Positions 18,101 through 28,307 of a stretch of DNA of 64,000 bases are shown piece after piece (within the stretch, counting starts at the first letter, position 1; each line of letters starts with the position of its first letter). Location: contig JABTVA010000015.1 of the NCBI GenBank assembly GCA_015075075.1, forward strand, positions 1 through 64,000. Reading direction: 5' to 3'. The position numbers were made by a program, and so were the translations under genes. Below the pieces are notes generated by a model, which saw only the letters and a program-made list of their open reading frames with translations, searched no databases and was not told the DNA's origin. Source of the DNA: Deltaproteobacteria bacterium. GTDB lineage: Bacteria; Desulfobacterota; GWC2-55-46.

Positions 18101-18601
18101 ATGAATAGGCGTCCTTTCATGTGCATTCAGCGGGAGAAAGGTTTCTCGCTCGTAGAGGTCCTGGTGGTCATAGCCCTCATCGGCATCATGCTGGGCATAG
18201 GCGGCCCGGCGGTCATCTCGCGGATGTCGCACATAAAATTCACCAGGGCCGTAAGGGACGTCGCAACCGAGCTAAATGCGGCGAGGCTCAAGGCAATAGC
18301 GGAGAGCAAGCCCATGCAGGTCGCTTTCTCAGGGGCAACGTACAGGCTCAGGGAATGCAACTCGGCGCCGTGCGCCGACGACGAATGGACAGATTACCCG
18401 TCAAGGGGGGCTCGCGACCTCGGGACCGGGGCGAGCATAACGGCGCCGGGCTCAGCCTTCACAGTCGCTTTCTTCGCGAACGGAACGGCGACGGCGACTG
18501 TCATCTGCATAAGGAACACGTCGGATGCGGGCGATCAGATGAGAATAAGCGTAACAGGCACGACAGGCCTGGTCAAAGTGACTACGGGATGCACGACATG
18601 A
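18101..18601 (+). CDS. FimT/GspH-type minor pseudopilin
   Basis: A 166-residue prepilin. Leader MNRRPFMCIQREKG is followed by FSLVEVLVVIALIGIMLGIG, giving a class III signal cleaved by PilD after Gly with Glu at +5. The C-terminal part with paired cysteines (CNSAPC; CTT at the end) resembles GspH/FimT. ATG 18101 is the first in frame after the sigma-54 promoter; a second ATG at 18119 is possible and would give a shorter leader. Its stop overlaps the pilV start. Its role would be in pilus assembly priming. Confidence 0.88.
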   Translation: MNRRPFMCIQREKGFSLVEVLVVIALIGIMLGIGGPAVISRMSHIKFTRAVRDVATELNAARLKAIAESKPMQVAFSGATYRLRECNSAPCADDEWTDYPSRGARDLGTGASITAPGSAFTVAFFANGTATATVICIRNTSDAGDQMRISVTGTTGLVKVTTGCTT

Positions 18602-19095
18602 AGACTTTTCTACACGATAAGGGGTTTACGCTGATCGAGGTGCTAATCGCGATGACGATACTCTCGATAGGCATACTGGGCATAGCCGGACTTGCGGGAA
18701 CGGCGGTAAAGGCCGCAGGAGTCAGCGAATCGATGACGCAGGCCAACAACCTGGCGCAGCAGAAGATAGAGGAGCTCCTGTCGGTCGATTACAGGAACCT
18801 CCACGTCACGGACACGGTGGCCACAATGGCGTCTTTGAGAAGGAACTGCGCCCTCACGACCGCCTCGTCCAGCAGGCCGGTCTACACCTGCACGCCTGTA
18901 GACCCGCTTATCCAGCTTGAAGGCAAGCCGTTCAACTGGTCTTATACAGCCACCTTCATCGACCTCGACGGCAACGGCGAGGCGAACCAGAACCGGGACG
19001 GGCTCAAGAGGCTGGACATTACTGTCACGTGGACGGACAGCCTGTGGAGGAGCACAAAGAGCCTGACGCTTACAACCATGAGGACGAGGGGATGA
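18598..19095 (+). CDS. pilV: PilV-type minor pilin
   Basis: A 165-residue prepilin. ATG 18598 overlaps the previous stop; leader MKTFLHDKG then FTLIEVLIAMTILSIGILGI (Glu at +5). The following stretch AVKAAGVSESMTQANNLAQQKIEELL is the typical PilV continuation of the N-terminal helix. The frame is open further upstream but that part lies antisense-like over the first pilin. The stop overlaps the start of pilW. Confidence 0.88.
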   Translation: MKTFLHDKGFTLIEVLIAMTILSIGILGIAGLAGTAVKAAGVSESMTQANNLAQQKIEELLSVDYRNLHVTDTVATMASLRRNCALTTASSSRPVYTCTPVDPLIQLEGKPFNWSYTATFIDLDGNGEANQNRDGLKRLDITVTWTDSLWRSTKSLTLTTMRTRG

Positions 19096-22000
19096 TGAGA
19101 GCCGACCGAATTCCCGTTTTTGGCTTTAAAAGACAAGGGGCCGGGAGTAGCGGCGCGGGGGGATACTCGCTCATCGAGATCCTCATAGCCATCTTCATAA
19201 CCGGCGTGGTGGCGGTCTCTATATACTCCCTCTACAACACGTTCTTCATACAGTCGCATACCCAGGACCTGAAGGTGGAGGCGCAGCAGAACGCCAGGGT
19301 GGCCCTGAACCTCATGGAAAGGGAGATCATGAACGCGGGGTACGCGGCCTGCGACGGGAACGTTATCCAGGAAGCGACCGCGACTTCGATACAGTTCGTC
19401 TACACCGACCCCGAGGAGGACGCGGGCTTGAGCGCCACGGCAGGGCAGTGCCTGAGGGTCAGGTACGCGCTCCAGACCCTTAACGGAGTCCAGGTCCTGG
19501 CAAGAAGGGCCGATACGGGCGGCGAGAGCGGCTGGACGGCCGGCACGACCGAGCTCGTGGCCGAGCACGTGGACAACATCGTTTTTTCATATTACGACAT
19601 GGACGGCAACCCCGTAAACACCTCAACGCAGGCCGGGAGGAACGAGATAAGGTTCGTCTCCGTGAACCTCGTGACGAAGACGAAGTCGGTTATCCAGGGC
19701 ACCGGCGCCCCTGCCACCTTCATGTCCGAGACGAACATAAGGCTCAGGAACCTAGGGGTCGGGGCGTCGGCATCCGACAATACGCCTCCGGTGCAGACAA
19801 CGGGCCTTCAGGTAAGGGACCCCGGCGTCTGCGGCAGGTTAAAGGTGAAATGGACAAAGAACACCGAGGGCGACGTCAGAGGCTATAAGATATATTACGG
19901 GGTAGCCTCGGGCTCTTACGAGGGCGTCGTGAACATCCCAATGACCGTCCTTTCAGGGAACCAGTACAGCTGCACGGACAACGGGACCGAGATCGAATGC
20001 ACGATAAACCCCTCCAACCCTCCCCTGGCCAACAGCCCCGCTGACGGGAGCTCGACTACCACTTATTATCTGACGATAAAGGCCTATGACAACGCCCTTA
20101 ACCACAGCGACCCGGCTGCCGAAGTATCCGGCAACCCCGACCCGAGCAGCTCCGAGTTCGACGCCGGCGCCGACGACTCGACCCTCAACTCCATAAGCCC
20201 CGTCCCGGTCACCGGCTTTTCCGGCGCAGACGGCCCCTCGGACGGACAGGTGCTCCTTAGCTGGACCCCATATGATACCTCGACGAACCCCGACGTCACA
20301 GGTTTCAGGATATACAGGTCCGCGTCGCCGTTCACGAGCTATCCTATAGACCCCGCGGCAGACGGCATAGACTGGATAGCGGGCGAGCCCGGGAGCGGCA
20401 AGGCCGAAGTCGGGAAAAACGCCACGAGCTATATCGACCCAGGCCCGGGCCTCATAGGCTGCCGGATCTATTACTACGCCATTGCGCCGGTTGCCTGCGA
20501 CAGCACACTCCTTACCGACTCGGGAGGGGAGTTTAAGTACGACAATGACGACTATGACGCGACCTGCGGCGACGGTGAAGAGCCATGCACGCCGGGTACC
20601 GGCTTTGCGGCTGTTTCAGGATCGGATACCGCGCCGCCCGATAATGAGCCCCCAGGGACTCCTGCGATATCGAAGAGGCCGGACGGCACCATAGTATCCG
20701 GATACAAAAGGACGTACCTGACTTTTACTAATCCGTCGGACGCTGATTTCGAACATACGAGGATATACTACAGCACGACGGGTTATCCGAGCGTCGACGT
20801 TTCACCAAGTTCCTCCACATACGGCGTTATATCCGGCGGCAACCCGGTCCCGGACACTAATGAGGATCCGCCCTCCGTTCGCGGCAGGTTCATATCCGGG
20901 GGCGCGACGGTATCCTTCGTCCACGATAATGAGTACCCGGCGGGACCCGAATCTGTAGAGCTAATGCACGCACCGGAGCTTGAGGCAGCCGGCTATTATT
21001 ACCTCGCGGTTGCATACGACCTGTGCGGAAATCCCAAAGCTGATGCATCCTCGGCGCAAACACTGGCCGAGCTCTGCGGAGACGGCCAACCTGGTGATGC
21101 GGAGTGGGGTGCTCCGTCAGCCCCGACATCCGCAGCCGTTTCGGGCTGCTATATGGGCACTGGAGGAGGCATAACAGTGATTTGGGACGCGATAACCTCA
21201 GACGCGTCCGTTAATCCGGATGCCGCCGGCTATAGAATATACAGGTCACCGACGGCGACCTTTGACACGGCAAATAACCCTAACATACTCAACAACACCT
21301 ATTGCAGCTCATCGTCCGATCCGGAGGTGCCCTGTTACCTTGGATTTGTGCCCATAGGAAGCCCGACCACCTTTTCCGACAACTACGGCTCTGACGGGAG
21401 CACATATTCCTACGGCATTGTCTCAACAGACTGCGTGTACGAGAACAGGTGGATAGCGAGCGGAGAGTCTGTGTTCCAGAATAACCGTTCGTCTTGGCTA
21501 ACGTTTAACGGCGTAACAAGCAATGGCGTCAGCCCCGGCAAGCTCCTGAAAGATAATAAAGAGCCGGTGGCGGATGAGGATTTGGCCAAGCACAAAGAGG
21601 TGCTTACCGGCATCGTATTGGACAGCTCCGGGGACAGCTCGCCAGCTTCAAATTTAAAACACAATACAGTTACCATGTTTCTGCAAAACTCCGGTTCCGG
21701 CACCGTTACAATAACGGGCGCAAGCGTAAGTTGGGAGAACTCTTCCGCGTACCTGGCCGAGATATCCATAGGCGGCGGCGGGAGCGGCATAGGGACAACT
21801 TCCACTAGCCTTGGAGCCGGACTTTCAGACGCGGTCCCCGGCCCCACGTACACGAGAGGGGTCACTAGTGTCTCGCTCACGAACGTCGATATACCCGGCG
21901 GCTCAACAAACGTGCCGGTTAGCTTCGATTTCAGGGATTCCGGAGGCAACCCGGTGGACATGAGGGTCGGACAGCTTCTTGTAACCTTCACCACTACGAA

Positions 22001-23484
22001 CAAGTCGACCGGGTCGTCATGCTTTTCGCCGCTGACCGTCTCGATGAGCCCCGAAAGCATATACGTGCCGCTCGGCCCGAGCGTGGCCGATACCCAGCAG
22101 AACAAGCCCGTGAGCCCGGTCTTCGGCTATCCTGTGCCGGGCGCTGAGGGGCTGAATGAACTGCAGTCTGGCGTAGACAGCCCTATCGTGGTGGACCCCG
22201 GCACGATAGTGACCATATCCGCCAGCATAACCGGGAACACCACCAGCGCCGCCACAGGTAACAAAGTGCCGGCGGAATCCGCGACGCTCTATTACACGGC
22301 GACAGCCAAGACCGTTACAACCCCTCCCGCCTCCGGGTATACCGAAGTGGACATGGTCCATATAGCAGGCAACATCTGGTCAGCGCCCATCCCGGCCTCT
22401 GACGGCCAGCGCGTCTGGTACTATGTCGTAGGCACGGACGAGGACGGCAACTGGGACCGCGACCCCGAGATATCTCACGGCGCGTACGTATACGACCAGA
22501 AAGAGTTCAGCGTGTGCGCCGTCACGCCGAGCGCGCCGACTGGACTTGCCGTGACTTCAAAGGCCGGCTCCAGTGTTACACTGGCATGGAATGCCGTTAC
22601 GACTTATGCGAGCGGCGCGGCGATTGACGCGGACGACGACGCCATATTGTACAGGATCTACAGGAACGGCGCCCAGGTAGGCTCGGCCCAGGCAGGCACG
22701 AGCTACACGGACACGGTCCCCTCGAACGGAGTCTACAGTTACACAGTCAGGGCGCTCAATTCCTGCGCTGACCCGGGGCCGAAGGTAAGCTCTGACTCGA
22801 ACACCGCCGCGACCTGCGTCGGCATGAGCGGACAGGCGACCATAAGCGTGAGCCCCGCCACTACAGGGCCAAGCTCACGGTAACGGTGGTGGACTGTCTG
22901 GCCTCAGCACGGGTTATGAAACGACGCAGCAGACCTTGAACGTTGACAGCGGCTTCTCGACGTTCTATGTCCGGAGCCAGGTGCCTCATACCCACAGCCC
23001 GCCTGTCACCGAAACGGGCGTGGCAACCGGCACCTTCGTAAAGACGATAGAGACCTCGGCCTCTTCGGAAGCCGGGCCCAACCCTTGCGTCGGATACGAT
23101 TACCGCATTCTATTCTACGCTTCGGATACCGCGACCGTGAGCGTCGTCTGACCCTGCACGAACACGCCGAGGCGCCCGCGTCCATATCGGGGCGGTCCCG
23201 GGCAGAACATGACCCTTAACCGAGCGCGGTCTCGTTCATACCGACGATACTGCCATAACCGACCCTCGCGGGCTACAGGGTCTACGAGAAGGTCTGCAAC
23301 AGGGCGCCGAACTGCAGGCTCCGACATGAAAGATTGGTTTCTCAGGACGACAGTGGCCGCTGGTTCTGACATCTATAATAATGGGCGCCGACCAGGAAAC
23401 CTTAACCAGAGGATGTACCACTTCAGGGTGACTGCTTTCGACTCGTGCTCCACCCGAAAGAGCAGCCCGTCGAGCGTGGTATGA
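19092..23484 (+). CDS. pilW: Giant PilW minor pilin with fibronectin type III domains, frameshifted at 3' end
   Basis: ATG 19092 (ATGA overlap). Prepilin motif GGYSLIEILIAIFITGVVAV near residues 22-42, then a PilW-like domain to about 220 (AQQNARVALNLMEREIMNAGY). From about 230 onward the protein is an array of beta-sandwich domains: fibronectin type III-like at roughly 233-350, 368-470, 513-650, 675-790 and 1145-1240 (RGYKIYYGVASGSY, GFRIYRSASPF, AGYRIYRSPTATF, LYRIYRNGAQVG), with an unassigned part 790-1030 and an Ig-like part 1033-1136. The main frame ends at 22883; the tail (NVDSGFSTFYVRSQ, then YHFRVTAFDSC) continues in other frames to 23484. Ordinary PilW is about 250-350 residues. Confidence 0.82.
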
Positions 23485-24750
23485 ATGGCATAATGAGACA
23501 GGTCGGAAAAGACGAACGCGGCTTTATCCTGGTGCTTGCGCTCGTGACCATGCTGGCCATGACCATAATAGGCCTTTCGGTCATCATGAACATGACGACG
23601 GACATGCAGCTTCCCGTAACGAGCGGACGCCGAGATGGCGTTCCAGCTCCGCCGAGGCCGGCACGAGGCCATGTCGAGTTCCGGCTGGCGTCCGGGAACG
23701 CGAGGCATATCGGGGAAGACCTGCGGATGCAGGCTACAGGGACCTGGGCCACATGGAACCGGACGGCTCCAGGACTTCAGTCGGGAACGGCAACGCCGAC
23801 AGGAGAGCGCGGACAGCCTTAATTACAACGTAACCGTCGAATACCTCGGCGAGGACAACCCCGAGGGCTTCTGCGACGGGAATGGTGCAGGCCCAAACAA
23901 CTCCGGCAACCACACTGACCCAAATACAACCACCTGGACCTGCAATGACAGCCCCGAGGAGATAGTCATGTACGGCAGGGACTTTAACCTTGTCGACACC
24001 TCCACCTTCGTGACCTGGGGCAAGCACCCGGTCTACAAGGTAACCTCCATCGGCACCTCGAACAACATATCGAGGACCATAGTGGCTTACGTGGGCGCAA
24101 GCAACCTCAATACCGATACAGAATTCGGCATAAACACCAACGGTTGCGTAAACGTGTCCGGAGGCGCCGCCGACATCGGAGCAGTAAAGCAGGGGCCGGG
24201 CTGCGGCTGCGACCCAAAGATAACCGACGGAGGAGGCTCCTGCGAGCCCAACAAGGCCGATGAAGACGACATGAGCACCTATCTCGGCGAGGACATATCC
24301 GAGATAGTCGATTTCGCAAACGAGAAGCACAGCTGCAAGAACGGCACCTGCAGCGCGCCCGGCGACGATATCCCCTCAAGCGGCAAGTTAGACGGGGTGG
24401 TCCAGGACTGGGGCGACTACGCAGGCAATACCTACTCGACGATGATATATATCGACAACAAGGACGGCAAAGAGGTGAGCCTTTCCGGCAACTTCACGGG
24501 AAGGGGCATACTCATCGTTACAGGCAACCTGGAATTGAGCGGCAGTCTCGCCTATGAGGGCCTTATATACGTCTTTGGCCAGGTGGAGCTAAAGGGCGGC
24601 GGAAGCTCGCTAAACGTATTCGGGGGCCTCATGGCCGACAGCACCGTCTCGGTGAACGGAAATATCGACGTCGTCTACGACCAGGACACCCTTGACGAAG
24701 TGGCGAGGGAGAACTCCAAGTCCGCCATAATACTCTGGAAGAGGCTGTGA
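23481..24750 (+). CDS. pilX: PilX-like minor pilus protein, frameshifted
   Basis: ATG 23481 overlaps the pilW stop. N-terminus DERGFILVLALVTMLAMTIIGLSVIM matches the PilX_N pattern, which lacks the Glu+5 of other pilins. About 23620-23830 is scrambled by several indels. The clean C-terminal part from SLNYNVTVEYLGED to AIILWKRL (stop 24748-24750) is Asn/Gly-rich with many paired cysteines and ends in a repetitive beta-rich segment (GRGILIVTGNLELSGSLAYEGLIYVFG) common in PilX-like proteins. About 423 residues if repaired. It probably works with PilV/PilW in the pilus tip complex. Confidence 0.8.
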
Positions 24751-25130
24751 CCACAAAGGTTCAATAAAAAGAGCCTTTTCCTCCAGTACACTCGAATTAC
24801 GTTAAACTATCACGGCCAGGCAATTTGGTATGGGACCCTGAATCACCCGGCCGCCTCTCGACCCTCTTCCCCTCAGCACGACCAGCACCCGCGAAAAAAA
24901 GAAAAGGGCAATAGCTCTTGACGGCGCCTCGCCGGGACAAAAAAAGTCCTAAACTTCTCCGGGCACTCGCCGATATTATAGTTAATTATGTTCCAATTAG
25001 AAGTAATGTGTTGACAATTATGGTTCATTGGAGATAGATTGCAGCCAATCCAGCTCAGATTCGTAATTCCCGTAGCTACGCGGCTCTCCATCGAGACCAC
25101 CCATACCCTTGTGACTAAAGTGCTTGTGCC
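24751..25130. other. Gap between the minor pilin and pilMNOPQ operons
   Basis: No gene seen. It is AT-richer than the flanks. A sigma-70-like pair TTGACA (25011-25016) and ATAGAT (25034-25039), spacing 17, lies about 90 bases before the XRE gene. CCAAT at about 24993 and ATTGG at about 25027 form arms around it and could be an operator. No sigma-54 motif is seen here, so this operon start differs from the minor pilin operon. Confidence 0.5.
25011..25039 (+). promoter_or_regulatory. Candidate sigma-70 promoter for XRE-pilMNOPQ
   Basis: Perfect TTGACA and ATAGAT with 17 bases between them in AT-rich DNA upstream of the XRE gene. Confidence 0.5.
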
Positions 25131-25328
25131 ATGACGAAAAATAATCTAAAGAAGATACGAGAGGGCATGCTCCTCAGCAAATCCGAACTGGCCAGGAAGG
25201 CGGGGGTCTCCCTGCTTACGATAGACAGGATAGAGAAGGGGTACCCTTGCAGGCTCGAGACGAAACGGAAGCTCATATGCGCGCTGGGCCTCAAGGTTTC
25301 CGACAAGGGCAAGATATTCCTGGACTGA
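25131..25328 (+). CDS. Small XRE-family helix-turn-helix protein
   Basis: A 65-residue protein that is little more than a Cro/C1-type helix-turn-helix: IREGMLLSKSELARKAGVSLLTIDRIEKG covers helices 2 and 3. It sits 10 bases before pilM. A comparable small regulator before pilM is known in Geobacter-type bacteria (recall, not checked), so it may control the pilMNOPQ operon, perhaps through the inverted CCAAT arms upstream. Confidence 0.82.
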   Translation: MTKNNLKKIREGMLLSKSELARKAGVSLLTIDRIEKGYPCRLETKRKLICALGLKVSDKGKIFLD

Positions 25329-25338
25329 CGGGGGTAAA

Positions 25339-26405
25339 ATGAACTTTTCCTTCAGCAAGAAAAAGGACGCCGTGGCATTCGACATCGGCTCCAATTCAAT
25401 AAAGCTCGTGCAGATGAACCGCACCAAGAAGGGCTGGGAGCTCGTCAAGATGGGCATGGCGAAGCTTCCGCCCGAGGCCATTGTCGACGGCTCCATCATC
25501 GATTCCATGACCGTCACCAACACGCTCCGCGAGCTCGCGAAGGAGCACGGTGTCAAGGTGAAGGACACGGTCTCGTCGCTCACCGGCCATTCCGTCATCA
25601 TAAAGAAGGTCAGCTTCCCGGCCATGACCGAGGACGAGCTGGCGGACTCCATCCAGTGGGAGGCCGAGCAGTACATCCCGTTCCCCATAACCGACGTGAA
25701 CATAGACTTCCAGATACTCGGGACCGACGCCGAGGGCAGGGGGCAGATGGACGTCATGCTCGTGGCCGTGAAGCGCGACGTCATAAACGACTACACCAAC
25801 GTCATAAAGGAGGCCGGCCTGAACCCGGTCGTCATAGACGTGGACTCCTTCGCCCTCGAGAACATGATGGAGGTGAACTACCCGCTCGCTCCAGGCGAGA
25901 ACATCGCAATGGTCAACATCGGGGCGAGCATCACGAGCATAAGCGTGATACTCGGGGGCATAACCATATTCACCAGGTCCATCCCCATGGGCGGCAACCA
26001 GTTCACCGAGGAGATACAGAGGCAGCTCAACATAAGCTTCAAGGACGCCGAGGACCTGAAGACCGGGGCCAGGGAACCGTCCGAGCAGGAGGCGACGGAG
26101 CTCGCGGCGGGCTGGAATCAGTCTCCACCAACCTCGCGTTCGAGGTCAAGAGGTCGCTTGATTTCTTCCTCGGCGGGGCGCACGGCTCGTACATCAGCAA
26201 GATATTCCTTTCCGGCGGAGGCTCCAAGGTCGCGGGCCTGCAGAACCTCATGCAGGATAAGACCTCGGTCCCGGTCGAGCCAGTCGACCCGTTCAAGGGC
26301 ATCGAGGCCAACCCGAAGCATTTCGGCCCCGAGGCGCTCAAGGAGGCCGCGCCGCTGTTCGGCGTGGCTGTCGGACTCGCCACACGGAGGTTCGCCGACA
26401 GATGA
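25339..26405 (+). CDS. pilM: PilM, type IV pilus assembly ATPase-like protein, one frameshift
   Basis: An actin-like cytoplasmic protein that binds the PilN tail. N-terminus AVAFDIGSNSIKLVQ is the first phosphate loop; IAMVNIGASITSISV is the second, and IFLSGGGSKVAGLQNLM the adenosine motif. At about 26112 the frame breaks: GGCTGGAA should be GGCCTGGAA (one C lost in CC), after which GLESVSTNLAFEVKRSLDFFLGG continues to the stop at 26405. Length 355 residues, as in the family. Start ATG 25339 after GGGGG. The stop overlaps pilN. Confidence 0.9.
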
Positions 26406-27028
26406 TACGCATAAACCTCCTGCCCGTAAGGGCAGCCAAGAAAAAAGAGTCGATACGCCTCCAGCTCACGATAGCCGGGCTGGCAACCTTCTTCGTCGCC
26501 GCCGTCTCGATAGCGGTTTACATCATAGCCGCGGCCGAGGCGAGCGGCCTTCAGGAGCAGATAACCTCCGGCAACCAGGAGCTGAACCAGCTCACGAAGA
26601 AGATAGGCGAGCTCTCGAAGATAAAGGAGCAGAAGAGGATAGTAGAGGAAAAGCTAGCCATTATAAACCAGCTCGAGTCCGACAGGACCGGCCCGGTAAG
26701 GCTTCTGAGGAACGTAAGCGAGGCCATCCCGCAGAGGGCATGGGTCAAGACGCTCAGGGACAAGGACTACCAGATATCCATTGAGGGATACGCCTCGGAC
26801 GACGAGGTGGTCGCGGAGTTCATGAGGGGACTTGAGAGGGCCGGCATCGGCAAGGTCGAGCTCGAGGTTGCCAAGAGGGAGACGGAAAAGGAGTCCGGCT
26901 CCGAGGTGGTGAGCTTCGTTATCCGCCTGGAAAAGGAAAAACCCGCGAGGGAGACCAAGGCCGACGTGAAAGGCAAGGATAAAGGCAAGGCGGCCGGCAG
27001 GAAACCCGCGGCCAGGGAGAAAAAGTAA
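26402..27028 (+). CDS. pilN: PilN, pilus alignment protein
   Basis: A 208-residue inner-membrane protein. The N-terminal MIRINLLPVRAAKKKE is the INLLP motif that docks into PilM; one membrane segment follows (about 20-42), then a coiled coil (SGNQELNQLTKKIGELSKIKEQKR) and a ferredoxin-like periplasmic domain (RAWVKTLRDKDYQISIEGYASDD). The C-terminus is lysine-rich (about 30 basic residues), longer than in many homologues. ATG 26402 overlaps the pilM stop and the stop overlaps pilO. Confidence 0.93.
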   Translation: MIRINLLPVRAAKKKESIRLQLTIAGLATFFVAAVSIAVYIIAAAEASGLQEQITSGNQELNQLTKKIGELSKIKEQKRIVEEKLAIINQLESDRTGPVRLLRNVSEAIPQRAWVKTLRDKDYQISIEGYASDDEVVAEFMRGLERAGIGKVELEVAKRETEKESGSEVVSFVIRLEKEKPARETKADVKGKDKGKAAGRKPAAREKK

Positions 27029-27660
27029 TGGCCCTTCCGATAAAGATAAACCTCGACTCGGTATTAAAGCTCCCCCTCTCAAAGAGGGTACTCATACTCG
27101 TCGGCGTGAACCTGGCCGTGGCCGGGCTCATGTACTGGTTCCTCATCGGCCCCAAATACGCGAAGGTCGCGGAGCTTGACATGGAACTTGCCGGGCTCAC
27201 GGTCAAGCTCAACGAGAGCAGGCAGATAGCGGCGGACATACCGAAGTACCTGAAGGAGAAGGAAGAGATGGAGGAGAAGCTCGCCGCCGCGGTCGCGCAG
27301 CTTCCGAACGCGAAGGAGATACCAGACCTCATCGACGGCATAAGCGGGGCCGGCGTCCAGGCCGGGCTCAAGATCCTGCTCTTCAAGCCCGAGAAGGAAG
27401 TTGAAAAGGGCTTCTACGCCGAGGTCCCGGTAAAGATGACGGTCGAGGGCAGGTACGAGAGCCTCTATGACTTCAGCGTAAAGATAGGGAACCTGCCGAG
27501 GATCGTGAACCTCGGAAGCCTCGAGGTCGTCTCCCAGGGGCATAAGAACCGCGTGCCCGTCCTGAAGACGGACCTGGTCGCAACTACGTTCAGGTTCCTC
27601 CCCGGGGATGCAGGAGCGGCAGAAAAAGAGCAACTGCAAGAAGGAGACCGGAAAAAATAA
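27028..27660 (+). CDS. pilO: PilO, pilus alignment protein
   Basis: A 210-residue inner-membrane partner of PilN. One membrane segment (about 20-40, RVLILVGVNLAVAGLMYWF), a coiled coil (about 45-95) and a C-terminal pilotin-like alpha/beta domain (PVKMTVEGRYESLYDFSVKIGNLPRIVNL). Start ATG 27028 shares one base with the pilN stop. Confidence 0.93.
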   Translation: MALPIKINLDSVLKLPLSKRVLILVGVNLAVAGLMYWFLIGPKYAKVAELDMELAGLTVKLNESRQIAADIPKYLKEKEEMEEKLAAAVAQLPNAKEIPDLIDGISGAGVQAGLKILLFKPEKEVEKGFYAEVPVKMTVEGRYESLYDFSVKIGNLPRIVNLGSLEVVSQGHKNRVPVLKTDLVATTFRFLPGDAGAAEKEQLQEGDRKK

Positions 27661-27661
27661 G

Positions 27662-28177
27662 ATGAAAAGGAACCTTTTCATGGCATTGGCGCTGTTTCTT
27701 CCGCTCCTCGCGGCCTCATGCAGCAAGACCGAAGAGGCGGCCGTTGAGAAGGCGGCAAAGCCGGCGGCCAAAAAGGAAACCGTAAAGGCCGCGGAAACGG
27801 ACGCGAAGGCGGCGGGCGCCGTATCAGGCGGCACAACCGACCTGAGAAACCCTTTCCAGAGCCATCTCATCGCGTCCAGGGGCATCGACGGCCCGGTCAG
27901 GATCAAGGGCCCGCTTGAGTGCTGCGAGCTCAACTCGTTCAAGCTCATGGCCGTGGTCGTGGGCTCCGCCGATTCCGAGGGGTATGCGCTCATTCAGGCG
28001 CCGGACTCGAAACGGTATGTGATCAGAAGAGGCGACACGCTCGGCACGAGGGAAGGCAAAGTGGTGAAGTTCACCTCGAATGCCGTTGTCGTCCGCGAGG
28101 TATCAAGGGACGCGGAGGGGAAAGTAAGGTCCTCCGAGGACGTCGATCTCAGGCTGCCTGAAAAGGCAGGCGAATAG
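27662..28177 (+). CDS. pilP: PilP, pilus assembly lipoprotein
   Basis: A 171-residue lipoprotein. Signal MKRNLFMALALFLPLLAAS then Cys20 (LAASC lipobox), a low-complexity Lys/Ala linker, RNPFQSHL and a C-terminal beta domain (ELNSFKLMAVVVGSADSEGYALIQAPD and RRGDTLGTREGKVV) that binds the secretin PilQ. ATG 27662 follows the pilO stop by one base; the frame upstream to 27608 lies within pilO. Confidence 0.92.
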   Translation: MKRNLFMALALFLPLLAASCSKTEEAAVEKAAKPAAKKETVKAAETDAKAAGAVSGGTTDLRNPFQSHLIASRGIDGPVRIKGPLECCELNSFKLMAVVVGSADSEGYALIQAPDSKRYVIRRGDTLGTREGKVVKFTSNAVVVREVSRDAEGKVRSSEDVDLRLPEKAGE

Positions 28178-28307
28178 GTTTTTCCGGAACGCCCGTCCTT
28201 CGCCCGGCACCAGGACGATGGCCGAGAAGGCCCGGGCCATATCCCGGCCAGGTCGCAAGCGCTTGGTATTCCAGCCGCTCCCAAGGGAAACATAAACGGA
28301 GGTTTAT

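Noticed and set aside
18121..18597. Upstream extension of the pilV frame over the FimT/GspH gene
   Set aside because: The text is Arg/Gly-rich out-of-frame reading of the first pilin; ATG 18598 gives a canonical prepilin leader.
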